Part shown: positions 35,754 to 43,860 of the stretch, in pieces | Position numbering within the stretch: the stretch's first letter is position 1 | Layout of the letters: each line of letters opens with the position of its first letter | DNA from: JAEZBP01 sp963832725 | Lineage (GTDB): Bacteria > Myxococcota_A > Polyangia > Polyangiales > Sandaracinaceae | Assembly: GCA_963832725.1 (NCBI GenBank) | Contig: CAWHVG010000002.1 | Span: forward strand, 248,001 to 312,000 | DNA: 64,000 nucleotides | Direction of reading: 5' to 3' | Program-made: the position numbers and the translations under genes | The notes under the pieces: generated by a model | The model's database searches: none | What the model was told of the DNA's origin: nothing | What the model saw: only the letters and a program-made list of their open reading frames with translations

Positions 35754-37317
35754 CCGTCGGAGGCCGGAAGAGACGCTTCTCTACGAGCTCGTGCGCGCGC
35801 ACTGGCCGCGCTTCGTGGAGCGGGCGGAGGAGCAAGGCGGCGGTCTGCCGCAGTTCGTGGTGCGGGAGTTCGAGGAGTACTTGCGCTGCGGCATCCTCGA
35901 GCACGGCCTGGTGCATCTGGAATGCGCCCGGTGCGGGCACGACATCGTGTGCGGGTTTTCGTGTAAGCGCCGTGGGTTCTGCCCCTCGTGTCTCGGTCGG
36001 CGGATGTCGGACATGGCGGCGCACCTGGTGGAGGAGGTGTTGCCGGAGGTGCCGATCCGCCAGTGGGTCTGCTCGCTCCCGTGGAGCGTGCGCTACGCGC
36101 TCGCGTACGACCGCCGGCTCTGCGCCGACGTGCTCGACGGCTTCATCGGCGCGCTCACTCGGTCGTTGCGCAGGCGGGCCAAGCGGCAGCTCGGGCTCTC
36201 GAGCGTAGAGGACGCCCTGGTCGGCGCGGTGACCTTCATCCAGCGGGTGGACAGCGCGCTGCGGATCAATCCGCACTTCCACACGATCGCGTTGGACGGG
36301 GCGTACGTCCGCGATGACGAGGGCGAGCTCGTCTTCCACGCGCTGCCGGAGCCGAGCGGCGAGGAGGTCGCGCAGGTGGCGGAGTGGACGCACGCGGCGC
36401 TCGTGCGGGTGCTCGCGCGACACGGCCGCTCGCTCGACGGCGTGGAGGACGCGCCCGACCGGCTGCGAGACGAAGAGCCCGCGCTGGCCTCGTGCTACGC
36501 GGCCTCGGCGGCGGACGTGCAGCTCCTCGGCGAGGCCCCCGGACAGCGCACGAGCAAGCTCGTTCGACCGCTCCGCGTCGTCCCCTCGCCGGCCGAGCCC
36601 GTCGCCGAGGTCGGTGGGGTCTCCGAGGTGAAGTCGTGCATGGCGGAGCGGACGCAGTCCGCGGAGCTGCGCGACTTCGGCGAGGACGACGAGCACGCCG
36701 GAGGTGCGCGCAGTCAATGTGCATGCGAGGCAACGCGTTCGATGGTCGGGACCGCGTGCGGCTCGAGCGATTGTGTCGCTACGTGGCCCGGCCGCCGCTC
36801 TCGCAGGAGCGGCTGTCGATGCACCCCGACGGGCGCGTGAAGCTGAGCTTCAAAGCGGCCTGGAAGGACGGCACCCACGCGGTCCTGCTCGATCCCTCTC
36901 GATTTCATCAGCCGGCTCTGCGCGCTCATCCCGCCGCCCCGCTTTCACATGATGCGCTACCACGGCGTGCTCGCCGGGCGAGCCAGCGCCCGCGCCGAGG
37001 TCGTGCCCGGCCGCGCGCCGCCACCCGTGGAGGCGCAGTTGCCGCTCTTCACGCCGAGCGACCTGCCTCCGCTCGCACCGCCGCCTCCGCCCAGTCGGCA
37101 TCCCTGGCCGTGGCTCTTGAAGCGCGTGTTCGCGGTCGACATCGAGACCTGCCCCGTGCCCGGATGCGGCGGCCGCATGCGCCTCGTCGAGGTCGCCACC
37201 GAGCCCGATGACATCGCGCGCGTCATGGCCGAGCTCGGCGGTGACGACGCGGCCCGCGCACCGCCGCGACGATCTCTTCCTTCTCCACCCGGACAGCTCC
37301 GGCTCGCGTTCGGTTGA
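35754..37317 (+). pseudogene. IS91-family transposase, copy 4
   Basis: Similarity starts at RRPEETLLYELVRAHWPRF and includes the zinc region CGHDIVCGFSCKRRGFCPSC, the relaxase region NPHFHTIALDGAYVRDD and the C-terminal zinc motif. It carries the same 93-base insertion after EVGGV as copy 3, so the large frame stops at 36840. A second shift near 36895 (TCGATCCCTCTCGATTTC) breaks the next part, and the final part is open to 37317. It is not functional. Confidence 0.85.
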
Positions 37318-37530
37318 GCCCCTCAGGCCCGACGCCGGTGCACCGCTCCGTCCGCCTCCGTCTGCACGGCGGTGAGCTCGACCCGTCAGTCTCTCCAGAC
37401 CGCACTTTGCCATGCGTCGAACGCGCATCTTGCGGCTCGCGAGGGGGTTCATGACCCTAACTGCCGCCTCCCCGTTGACCCACGCCCGGCTGACCCGCAC
37501 CGTTTCTCCCGCTGGGATGTCTTACGCTCA
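37318..37530 (+). repeat. IS91 copy 4 tail, diverged
   Basis: The first 130 bases match the copy 2 tail closely up to GCGAGGGGGTTC (37450). After that the tail is diverged: GTTGACCCACGCCCGGCTGA, then ACCGTTTCTCCC and GGGATGTCTTACGCTC, which still line up with the termini of the other copies. There is only one degenerate 22-base unit. The 143 bases from here to 37673 hold no gene. Confidence 0.6.
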
Positions 37531-37673
37531 CGCCGCTGCGATCATGCGCGCTCGCGTACCGCGCAGCGCGCTGCAGGGCCTAGATATGACGCCGGTCGAT
37601 GCGTTCATTCTACGGTCCGGCAGTGTCACAGCACGAGGGCCGGTGAGTGTCAAGGTAGTTGCCGCGTCGTTGT

Positions 37674-38180
37674 TCATGCTGCGGACGCGCGCGTGGCCGC
37701 GCGGAGTCGTGTCTCCTTGGTGGGGTTGAGGAGGACGGTCTGAGGGGCCTCCCAGCCTCGCGTCTTGCCGGTCGACCATCGCTCGGGGTGTCGACGCCGA
37801 GCGGCCTCGTAGACGCGCTGGCGGCGGGCGAGGATGGCGTCGGCGCGGCCCTCGTGTCGGTCGAGCGGGGTGACGTAGCCGAGGGCGCTGTGGAGGTGCT
37901 CGTGGTGGTACCAGTGGACGAAGGCGTCGCACCAGGCGAGGGCGTTCTCGCGGCTCTCGAAGGGCTTCGTCGGGTAGTCGGGACGGTACTTCAGCGTGCG
38001 GAAGAGGGCCTCGGAGAAGGGGTTGTCGTCGCTCACGCGAGGCCGGCTGAAGGAGGCGCTGACACCGAGCTGCTCCATCTTGGCCTTCAAGGTTGCCCCC
38101 TTCATCGGGCTGCCGTTGTCCGAGTGCAGGACGAGGCCGACCTCCTCGAGGCCCTCGCGGGCCATCGCCTGCTCCAGCAT
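37674..38180 (-). pseudogene. IS3-family transposase, C-terminal fragment
   Basis: The 168-residue open frame has the integrase core LVLHSDNGSPMKGATLKAKM with catalytic Asp, and SRPRVSDDNPFSEALFRTLK with the second acidic residue (Glu) as in IS3 group B proteins, then WYHHEHLHSALGYVTPLDRH. The first catalytic Asp and the helix-turn-helix domain are missing, so the element is truncated. Its 5' edge abuts the stop codon of the alkyl-DHAP synthase gene. The right terminal repeat was not found. Confidence 0.8.
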
Positions 38181-38186
38181 GTCGGC

Positions 38187-39851
38187 TCAGCCGCGCTCGG
38201 GCAGGAGCTTGCCCGGGTTCATGATGCCGCCCGGGTCGACGCTGCGCTTGGCCGCTTCGAGCATGGCGATGCCGAGAGGGCCCTTCTCGGGCTCGAGCCA
38301 GCGGGCGTGGTCGGTGCCGACGCCGTGGTGGTGGCTGATGGTGCCGCCGTGCTGGCTGATGGTCTCGGACGCGGCCTCTTTGATGGCCCGCCACTGGCCG
38401 ATCTCGTCGTCGAGGTCGCGCGCGAAGATGTAGGTGAAGTAGAGGCTCGCGCCGTCGAGGTAGCTGTGGGAGATGTGCGCCATGACGATGGCGCGCCGGC
38501 CCTTCGCCTCGGCCGCGCCGCGGATGGCCTGCCGCACGGCGCCGTAGAGGCGGTGGAGGTTCGACCAGGTGGTGGAGGTCTCCAGCGTGTCCACCGCCAG
38601 GCCGCGATCCATCAGAGGATCGCGCAGGTAGGGCATCTCGAAGCGGTTCTCGTACCAGCTCTTGCCCGGTCCGCGCCCGACGAAGAGGCCGCCGTTCTTG
38701 GCGCAGACGGCGAAGGCGTGCCGGCGCGCGAGCCGGATCTGTCCGCTGCGGCCTTCGAAGCCGACCATGAGCACGCAGGGCTCGTCGTAGCCGCCGAGGC
38801 CGAGCGCCTTCTGCGCCGTCTCCTGCAGCTTGCTCGGGTGCAGGACGCTCCGGAACGCGCCGAAGAAGCGGGTCTCGTCGACGTCGCTCAGCCGCAGGGT
38901 CGCCACCGGCAGCTCGGCCTGGACCAAGCGCCGCACCGCCAGCGCGCCGCTCTCCCAGTCGCGGAAGAGGAAGGAGACGAAGTCGCGCGACTCGGGCAGC
39001 GGGTGCACCTTCATCGTCGCTTCGGTGATGACGCCGAGCGTGCCCTCCGAGCCGGCGATCATCGCGTTCAGGTCGGGGCCGGCAGCCGAGGAGGGGAAGG
39101 GCTGGGTGACGAGCTCGCCCTCCGGCGTGGCCACGCGCGCGGCCACCAGGAGCTTGGCGGCGGTGCCGTAGCGGTTGGACTGCTGGCCGGCGCCGCGGGC
39201 GGCAATCCAGCCGCCGAGGGTCGAGAACTCGAAGGACTGGGGGTAGTGGCCGAGGGTGTAGCCGCGATCGGCGAGGACGGACTCCAGCTCCGGGCCGTAG
39301 ATGCCCGCCTGGAAGGTCGCCGTGTGGGAGACCTCGTCCAGCTCCAACAGCGCCGTCATCTCGGTGGTGTCGAGGGTGACCAGGCCGCCTTCGCCGTCGC
39401 GCTTGGCTTCCACGCCGCCGACGACGCTGGAGCCTCCGCCGTAGGGGATGACGGCGATGCCGCGCTCGACGCAGAAGGCGATCACGGCCACCACTTCCTC
39501 GTGGCTGTGCGGGTAGACGACCGCGTCGGGCGCGTCCGGCAGCTCGCCGCGCCGGATGCGGACCATGTCGTAGTAGCTCTTCCCCAGCGCGTGGAACGCG
39601 CGCTCGTAGGCGTCGGTCTTCACGCGTGTCGGATCGGTGCGGGCGCCGAGCTCGGCGATCACGTCCTCGCCGAGCGTCACGTCGGGGAGGGTGATCGTCT
39701 CGAGCGGCACGGCGGGCGTCTGCGGCAGCTCGCCCACCCCGAGCGCGTCCGAGACGAACGCCCACACTTCGCGGTCGCGGCCGCGCAGGTCGAAGGTCCG
39801 GTCGGACCGCCCCCAGCCGTTGAATCGCAGCTCGTCCCGTCGGGTTCGCAT
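38187..39851 (-). CDS. Alkyldihydroxyacetonephosphate synthase-like FAD enzyme
   Basis: The 554-residue flavoprotein has a PCMH-type FAD domain with PHSHEEVVAVIAFCVERGIA and VIPYGGGSSVVGGVE (residues about 125-160), FSTLGGWIAARGAGQQSNRYG (shown here in parts FSTLGGWIAARGAG and QQSNRYG), SEGTLGVITE, and the C-terminal HGGTISHHHGVGTDHARWL. The triple His is a hallmark of alkyl-DHAP synthase, which swaps the acyl chain of acyl-DHAP for a fatty alcohol to make ether lipids. Ether lipids occur in myxobacteria and act in development, so this role fits. The start at 39851 (MRTRRDELRFNGWG) matches the family's usual beginning. Its 3' end adjoins the IS3 fragment but is complete (IMNPGKLLPERG). Confidence 0.85.
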   Translation of the reverse strand: MRTRRDELRFNGWGRSDRTFDLRGRDREVWAFVSDALGVGELPQTPAVPLETITLPDVTLGEDVIAELGARTDPTRVKTDAYERAFHALGKSYYDMVRIRRGELPDAPDAVVYPHSHEEVVAVIAFCVERGIAVIPYGGGSSVVGGVEAKRDGEGGLVTLDTTEMTALLELDEVSHTATFQAGIYGPELESVLADRGYTLGHYPQSFEFSTLGGWIAARGAGQQSNRYGTAAKLLVAARVATPEGELVTQPFPSSAAGPDLNAMIAGSEGTLGVITEATMKVHPLPESRDFVSFLFRDWESGALAVRRLVQAELPVATLRLSDVDETRFFGAFRSVLHPSKLQETAQKALGLGGYDEPCVLMVGFEGRSGQIRLARRHAFAVCAKNGGLFVGRGPGKSWYENRFEMPYLRDPLMDRGLAVDTLETSTTWSNLHRLYGAVRQAIRGAAEAKGRRAIVMAHISHSYLDGASLYFTYIFARDLDDEIGQWRAIKEAASETISQHGGTISHHHGVGTDHARWLEPEKGPLGIAMLEAAKRSVDPGGIMNPGKLLPERG

Positions 39852-39870
39852 GGCGTGGCGAGATTGCAAC

Positions 39871-40014
39871 GCCAGGCCCATCCGGGCAAGGCTCGCCAGG
39901 CCCACCCGGGCAGGGCTCGCCAGGCCCATCCGGGTAGGGCTCGCCAGGCCCATCCGGGCAGGGCTCGCCAGGCCCATCCGGGCAGGGCTCGCCAGGCCCA
40001 TCCGGGCAGGGGTG
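39871..40014 (-). repeat. 24-bp tandem repeat, six copies, upstream of alkyl-DHAP synthase
   Basis: Units of 24 bases starting GCCAGGCCCATCCGGGCAGG lie at 39871, 39895, 39919, 39943, 39967 and 39991. They are 20 bases upstream of the synthase start and 160 bases before ribA, within the shared promoter region. In the synthase frame they would encode repeated MGLASPAR but lie before the best start codon. Confidence 0.85.
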
Positions 40015-40172
40015 GGCCGTCTTGACTCGGTGACCCTCCGCCCTAGAGTGTGCGCCGGCGGAAGCGCGATCTCGGGGCTACGTTGTTGTTCGGTGTTGCT
40101 GATCGGTTCCAGCTCGACACCCGCCATGTCCGGCCCCAAGTCACGAGGGGACCGCGAGAAGGTGATCTCGAC

Positions 40173-40835
40173 ATGAGCTTCGGTGACAGCGAAGATCCTG
40201 GCCAAGCCGGCCGCGAGCGAAGCGTAGAGCGCTACTCGGAGGCCGACGTGCCGACCGAGTACGGCCTGCTCCACATCGTCGTCTACCGCGAGAACGAGAG
40301 CGGCGCCGAGCACGTCGCCATCGTCAAGGGCGACCTCCGAGGCAAGGAGGGCGTGCACGTCCGCGTCCACTCCGAGTGCCTGACCGGCGAGGTGCTCCAC
40401 TCGCTCAAGTGCGACTGCCGTGAGCAGCTCGACTACGCGCTCCGCCACGTCGGTGACGAAGAGGTGGGCGCCGTGCTCTACCTCCGGCAGGAGGGCCGCG
40501 GCATCGGCCTCGGCAACAAGATCAAGGCCTACGCGCTCCAGCAGAAGGGCGCCGACACGGTCGACGCCAACCGCATGCTCGGGTTCGCGGACGACCTGCG
40601 CCGTTACCACGTCGCCAGCGACATGCTGGCCAATCTCGGTGCCCGCTCGGTGGTGCTCCTGACCAACAACCCGGACAAGGTCGAGAAGCTCCGCGCCGAC
40701 GGCGTGGTGGTGAGCGGCCGGCTGCCGGTGCACATCGAGCCGAACGAGCACAACCGCGACTACCTGCTGACCAAGCGCGCCCGGATGGGACACATGCTCA
40801 GCAACCTCGCGGACCTGCTCCTCGACGCCGAGTAG
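40173..40835 (+). CDS. ribA: GTP cyclohydrolase II
   Basis: The 220-residue enzyme opens GTP to 2,5-diamino-6-ribosylamino-pyrimidinone phosphate, formate and pyrophosphate, the first step of riboflavin synthesis. The zinc ligands are in HSECLTGEVLHSLKCDC (three Cys with C-X10-C-X-C). The catalytic RQEGRGIGLGNKIKAYALQ follows, and LLTNNPDKVEKL is the usual late motif. This is the stand-alone form, not fused to RibB. The ATG at 40173 has GAGAAGG about 11 bases before it. No FMN riboswitch-like sequence was seen upstream. Confidence 0.9.
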   Translation: MSFGDSEDPGQAGRERSVERYSEADVPTEYGLLHIVVYRENESGAEHVAIVKGDLRGKEGVHVRVHSECLTGEVLHSLKCDCREQLDYALRHVGDEEVGAVLYLRQEGRGIGLGNKIKAYALQQKGADTVDANRMLGFADDLRRYHVASDMLANLGARSVVLLTNNPDKVEKLRADGVVVSGRLPVHIEPNEHNRDYLLTKRARMGHMLSNLADLLLDAE

Positions 40836-40899
40836 CCCAACCCGCGCTCGGCCGCGCCCGCGACTGCGAGCTGCGTCGCCGAGAAGAGGTCAGCGCTCG

Positions 40900-41196
40900 T
40901 CAGATCGACACCGCACCGTCCTCGTCGACGGCGCGGAAGACCGGGTTCTTCTCGCCGCGTCCGACGGCGGTGCACACCTCGCCGGTGCGCAGATCGATCT
41001 CCCAGCCGTGGCCGGGGCAGGTGACGGCGGTGCCCGCGAGGCTCCCCTCCGAGAGGCTGCGCCCGCTGTGCGGACAGGCGTCCTCGATGGCGTAGAGGCA
41101 TCCGCCGACCCGGGTCACCAGCACGTCGAAGGGCGGATGGGGGACCCGGACCAGCGCGCCCTCGGGGACGTCCGGGACCCGGCCCAGCGGCCTCAA
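40900..41196 (-). CDS. Rieske-type [2Fe-2S] ferredoxin
   Basis: The 98-residue protein has the Rieske cluster motifs CPHSG and CPGHGWEID (Cys-X-His ... Cys-X2-His; residues about 45-68), spaced as in small NirD/biphenyl-dioxygenase-type ferredoxins. It carries one electron in the cytoplasm. The start is a TTG at 41196 that overlaps the TGA of the LON-domain gene (TTGA), so the three genes folE, LON and Rieske are coupled. The oxygenase or reductase it serves is not encoded nearby. A longer start inside the LON gene is possible but would have no family match. Confidence 0.8.
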   Translation of the reverse strand: MRPLGRVPDVPEGALVRVPHPPFDVLVTRVGGCLYAIEDACPHSGRSLSEGSLAGTAVTCPGHGWEIDLRTGEVCTAVGRGEKNPVFRAVDEDGAVSI

Positions 41197-41867
41197 TGAA
41201 GGAGTCCGTCTTCGGGCGCCAGCCGCGCCAGGAGCTCGAGCAGCGCGTCGTGGAGCAGCGCCAGCCTCACCTTGACGTCGGCTTGCTCCAGCAGCGCTTG
41301 CCGGTGCTGAACGTCCGCCACGAGCCGATCGGCGATGCGATCGGCGAGCATGCCCGGCGGCGTCTCGCCATCCAGCCCCAGCTCGAACTGCGGATGCTTT
41401 TGTCGCACCAGCGCGGCTACCGAGGAGGCCGTCTGGATCACCTCCGGCAGCATGCGCTCGACCGGCTCGAGGTGCGGGATCCGATCCGCGACCGGCGTGG
41501 CGCGGGCGCGGCGGTAGGCGCGATCGTGCGGGAGCTCGTCGAGCCGGACGCGGGCGACGCCTTGCAAGAGCACGTCGAAGCGGCCGTCCGAGTGGCGCTC
41601 CCACTCCAGGATGCGGCCTGCGCCGGCGATCTCGTGGATGGGTGGCGCGCCCTCGTAGTCCTCGTCCCAGCCGGGCTTCAGGAGCGCGACCGCCATCGCC
41701 TTCGGTCCGCTCGAGACGCAGTCCTCCATCATCGCGCGGTAGCGCGGCTCGAAGAAGTGCAGCGGCAGGATGGTGCCGGGGAAGAAGACGACTCGCGGCA
41801 GCGGGAAGACGGGTAGCGCGGCGAACTCGTCGTCCGGCAGCGGCTCGATGATCGGTGTGTCGCTCAT
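41193..41867 (-). CDS. LON substrate-binding domain protein
   Basis: The 224-residue protein has only the N-terminal LON domain: LPVFPLPRVVFFPGTILPLH (residues about 18-37), EPRYRAMMEDC, then IHEIAGAGRILEWERHSDGR and VLLQGVARVRL. No AAA or protease domain follows. Such stand-alone proteins are common in proteobacteria and are thought to bind unfolded proteins or a partner, but their role is not settled. Its ATG overlaps the stop of folE by four bases (ATGA) and its stop overlaps the Rieske start. Confidence 0.85.
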   Translation of the reverse strand: MSDTPIIEPLPDDEFAALPVFPLPRVVFFPGTILPLHFFEPRYRAMMEDCVSSGPKAMAVALLKPGWDEDYEGAPPIHEIAGAGRILEWERHSDGRFDVLLQGVARVRLDELPHDRAYRRARATPVADRIPHLEPVERMLPEVIQTASSVAALVRQKHPQFELGLDGETPPGMLADRIADRLVADVQHRQALLEQADVKVRLALLHDALLELLARLAPEDGLLH

Positions 41868-42442
41868 TGATTGCGCCCCGCGATCGCGATGGCGGTCAGC
41901 ATGTGGGATTGCAGCGCGCTGGCCTCGGGCCCTTCGAACGCGGTCGTCACCGCCCGCGCGCCATGGCGTCGGCCGCCGCGGGCGGTCAGGCAGGTGGGAG
42001 CGAGGTCGAGCACGACGCCCGCCGCCCGCGCGCCGAGGTGGGTGACCAGCGAGCGGGCGATGGTCCGGCCGAGGTCTTCCTGCAACGCGAGCCTGTGCGC
42101 GTGGCAGTCGACGAGGCGCGCGATCGCGCCGAGCCCGACCACCCGCTCACCCGGTAGGTACCCGACGTGGGCGACCCCGGTGGCGGGCATCAGGTGGTGC
42201 GGGCAGGTGGTCGTCGTGGCGATGGAGGTCACCAGCACCATGCCCGGCGCGTCCGACGCCGTCGCGTCGGCCAGGATGGCGGCGGGGTCCTGGCGGTAGC
42301 CGGCGAGGAGATCGTGCGCGAAGGCGTCGGCCACCCGCCGGCCGGTCCCGCGCAGCTCCGGGTCGCTCTCCGGGTCGACGCCGACGGCCCGCAGAAGCTC
42401 TTCCACCGCCCTCGCGGCGCGCTCGAGGTCCATCTCGCTCAC
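41864..42442 (-). CDS. folE: GTP cyclohydrolase I
   Basis: The 192-residue enzyme converts GTP to dihydroneopterin triphosphate, the entry to folate. Key zinc and active-site residues are in TTTTCPHHLMPATGVAHVGY (Cys and two His, residues about 78-90), LGAIARLVDCHAHRLALQE and the late LAPTCLTARGGRR with the third ligand Cys. The sequence is diverged from the usual CEHHLLPF and CMxxRG forms. The gene leads an operon with the LON and Rieske genes by overlapping stop and start codons. It starts MSEMDLERAARAVEELL at 42442. Confidence 0.85.
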   Translation of the reverse strand: MSEMDLERAARAVEELLRAVGVDPESDPELRGTGRRVADAFAHDLLAGYRQDPAAILADATASDAPGMVLVTSIATTTTCPHHLMPATGVAHVGYLPGERVVGLGAIARLVDCHAHRLALQEDLGRTIARSLVTHLGARAAGVVLDLAPTCLTARGGRRHGARAVTTAFEGPEASALQSHMLTAIAIAGRNQ

Positions 42443-42487
42443 GGCTCGCTCCCGCTCGGCAGCCCGGGGCCGCTCAGTATCCCCAGA

Positions 42488-43090
42488 TCAGTATCCCCAG
42501 AGGAGCCGCACCGCGCGCGGGAGGTCGATGCGGTTCATCACGTCGCAACCGTGGCACTGCGAAGGGAACTGCTCGGAGTCGCAGCTCTGGCACTCCTGGA
42601 GGATGGCCACCGTCCGGGCCAGCTCCTCGCGCAGCCGCCGCAAGGTTGCGATCTTCCTCTGCATTTCGTCGATCTGCGCCTCGAGCGCCTCGCTCATCCG
42701 CTGGCTCGCCTCTTCCGGCGAAGCGCACTGGTGCTTGAGCGCGAAGAGCGCCTTGATGTCGTTCAGCGAGAGCCCTGCCTCGCGCAGATCCATGACGAGC
42801 TGGAGCTTCTCGAGCTCTTCGTCGCCGAAGAGGCGGTGGCCGCCCTCGCTGCGCGTCTCGGGGCAGAGCACGCCCGCCTCTTCATAGAAGCGGACGGTGC
42901 GCACCGTGGTCTCGCACGCGCGGGCCAGGTCGCCGGTCGTCATGCAGCAGGCACGTTTCTCGGGCGTGTCCGCGCGCACCAAATCGCCACAGGCCAGCTT
43001 CTCGGACGTCTCCGCGCCGCTCGACGCCTCGGCGCTGCCCGCCTCGGTCGCCCTCGCAGGGAGCTCTTCGACTGCGTCCTCGTGTTCCAC
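42488..43090 (-). CDS. MerR-family regulator, cysteine-rich
   Basis: The regulator has the MerR helix-turn-helix MTTGDLARACETTVRTVRFY and YEEAGVLCPETRSEGGHRLF, then a long dimerisation helix from about residue 100. The C terminus has CQSCDSEQFPSQCHGCDV with two Cys-X2-Cys pairs, and Cys also lies just before the DNA-binding domain (RACC). These pairs suggest a metal or redox signal. The start is uncertain: GTG at 43090 gives 200 residues with an extra N-terminal 49 residues; ATG at 42943 gives the usual family length of about 150. No ligand can be named from sequence. Confidence 0.85.
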   Translation of the reverse strand: MEHEDAVEELPARATEAGSAEASSGAETSEKLACGDLVRADTPEKRACCMTTGDLARACETTVRTVRFYEEAGVLCPETRSEGGHRLFGDEELEKLQLVMDLREAGLSLNDIKALFALKHQCASPEEASQRMSEALEAQIDEMQRKIATLRRLREELARTVAILQECQSCDSEQFPSQCHGCDVMNRIDLPRAVRLLWGY

Positions 43091-43337
43091 CGAGCTGCCT
43101 CTGGCTTTCTCGTTCGAGTCGGCCTCGATGAGCGGTTCGCCAAGAAAAAACGGAGCAATTCCGCCCGATGGAGATATAGGGAGGCGGCCTCCCGGGTGTC
43201 AAGCCGCCCTGAGGTGGCGAAACTTTCGAGTGAGCGCGAAACGGACGGAGACCCGGCGCGATAACGTCGCTCGTCAGCCCCTTCGGTCGTCCTTGCGGCG
43301 TCCGATGCCCGTTCGATATTCTCCGCGGAGGTTTTCA

Positions 43338-43736
43338 ATGAGCACGCCCATCAAGCCGCCTGGCAGCCCTGCGCCCGAGGGAGCCACCGGTCCCGGCGAC
43401 GGCCCGGGGTCCGCGCGCGTCGAAGGACGCGAGGGGGAGCTCCGCGCGCTGGTCGAGGACGCGAAGGAGGCGGACGTGGACGGCCCGACGGTCGCGAGCG
43501 CGCGACCCGCCGAGCAGGCCGGCCCCGCGTCGTCCGTCCAGGCCGACCTGCGTGCAGGCCGAATCGACGTGGACGAGGCCATCGACCGCCTCGTGGAGCG
43601 CTCGCTGGCGAACGCGTCGGGCCTCTCGAGCGCCCATCGGGCCGCGCTCGAGGCGCAGCTCCGCGCGGCGCTCGCCGAGGACCCGACCCTGATCGCACTC
43701 CGGAAGGACCTCGAACGTGGATCGCAGACTCAGTAG
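43338..43736 (+). CDS. Small hypothetical protein with helical C terminus
   Basis: The 132-residue protein has a flexible Pro/Gly/Asp-rich N-terminal half and a helical C-terminal half ADLRAGRIDVDEAIDRLVER followed by LSSAHRAALEAQLRAAL. The pattern is reminiscent of small anti-sigma or regulator proteins (FlgM-like), but the similarity is too weak to name. The ATG at 43338 has GCGGAGG upstream. It ends at the family 2 palindrome, before the PEGA-domain genes. Confidence 0.6.
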   Translation: MSTPIKPPGSPAPEGATGPGDGPGSARVEGREGELRALVEDAKEADVDGPTVASARPAEQAGPASSVQADLRAGRIDVDEAIDRLVERSLANASGLSSAHRAALEAQLRAALAEDPTLIALRKDLERGSQTQ

Positions 43737-43830
43737 TCCCGGCCCGAACTCCGCTCCGGGTTTCGTGCAAGTCGCACGAGCCCTCCCCTTCGTTCGAGCC
43801 TTCGGTGCGCCGGAGCCCGCGTGGAGGCTC
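43737..43830. repeat. Palindromic dispersed repeat, family 2, copy b
   Basis: On the opposite strand this matches 1022-1087 in about 58 of 66 positions. Its core CTTCGGTGCGCCGGAGCCC (43800-43818) is shared with the repeat in the chimeric gene at 50.5 kb. The long frame of the PEGA gene would have to run through it, which supports a later start at 43861. Confidence 0.7.
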
Positions 43831-43860
43831 GCTTCTCGTTTCGCTTCGCCAATCGTTTCG

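Noticed and set aside
37441..37450. GTTC at 37447 as the true IS91 end
   Set aside because: First considered because copy 4 diverges there, but sequence further on still lines up with the other termini, so the element continues to about 37520.
37659..40025. 788-codon open frame opposite the alkyl-DHAP synthase gene
   Set aside because: The minus-strand gene has clear catalytic motifs; the plus frame is a GC-rich shadow.
40016..40172. FMN riboswitch before ribA
   Set aside because: The expected conserved leader motif of the RFN element was not found in the 157 bases before the start; only repeats and a GC-rich leader are present.
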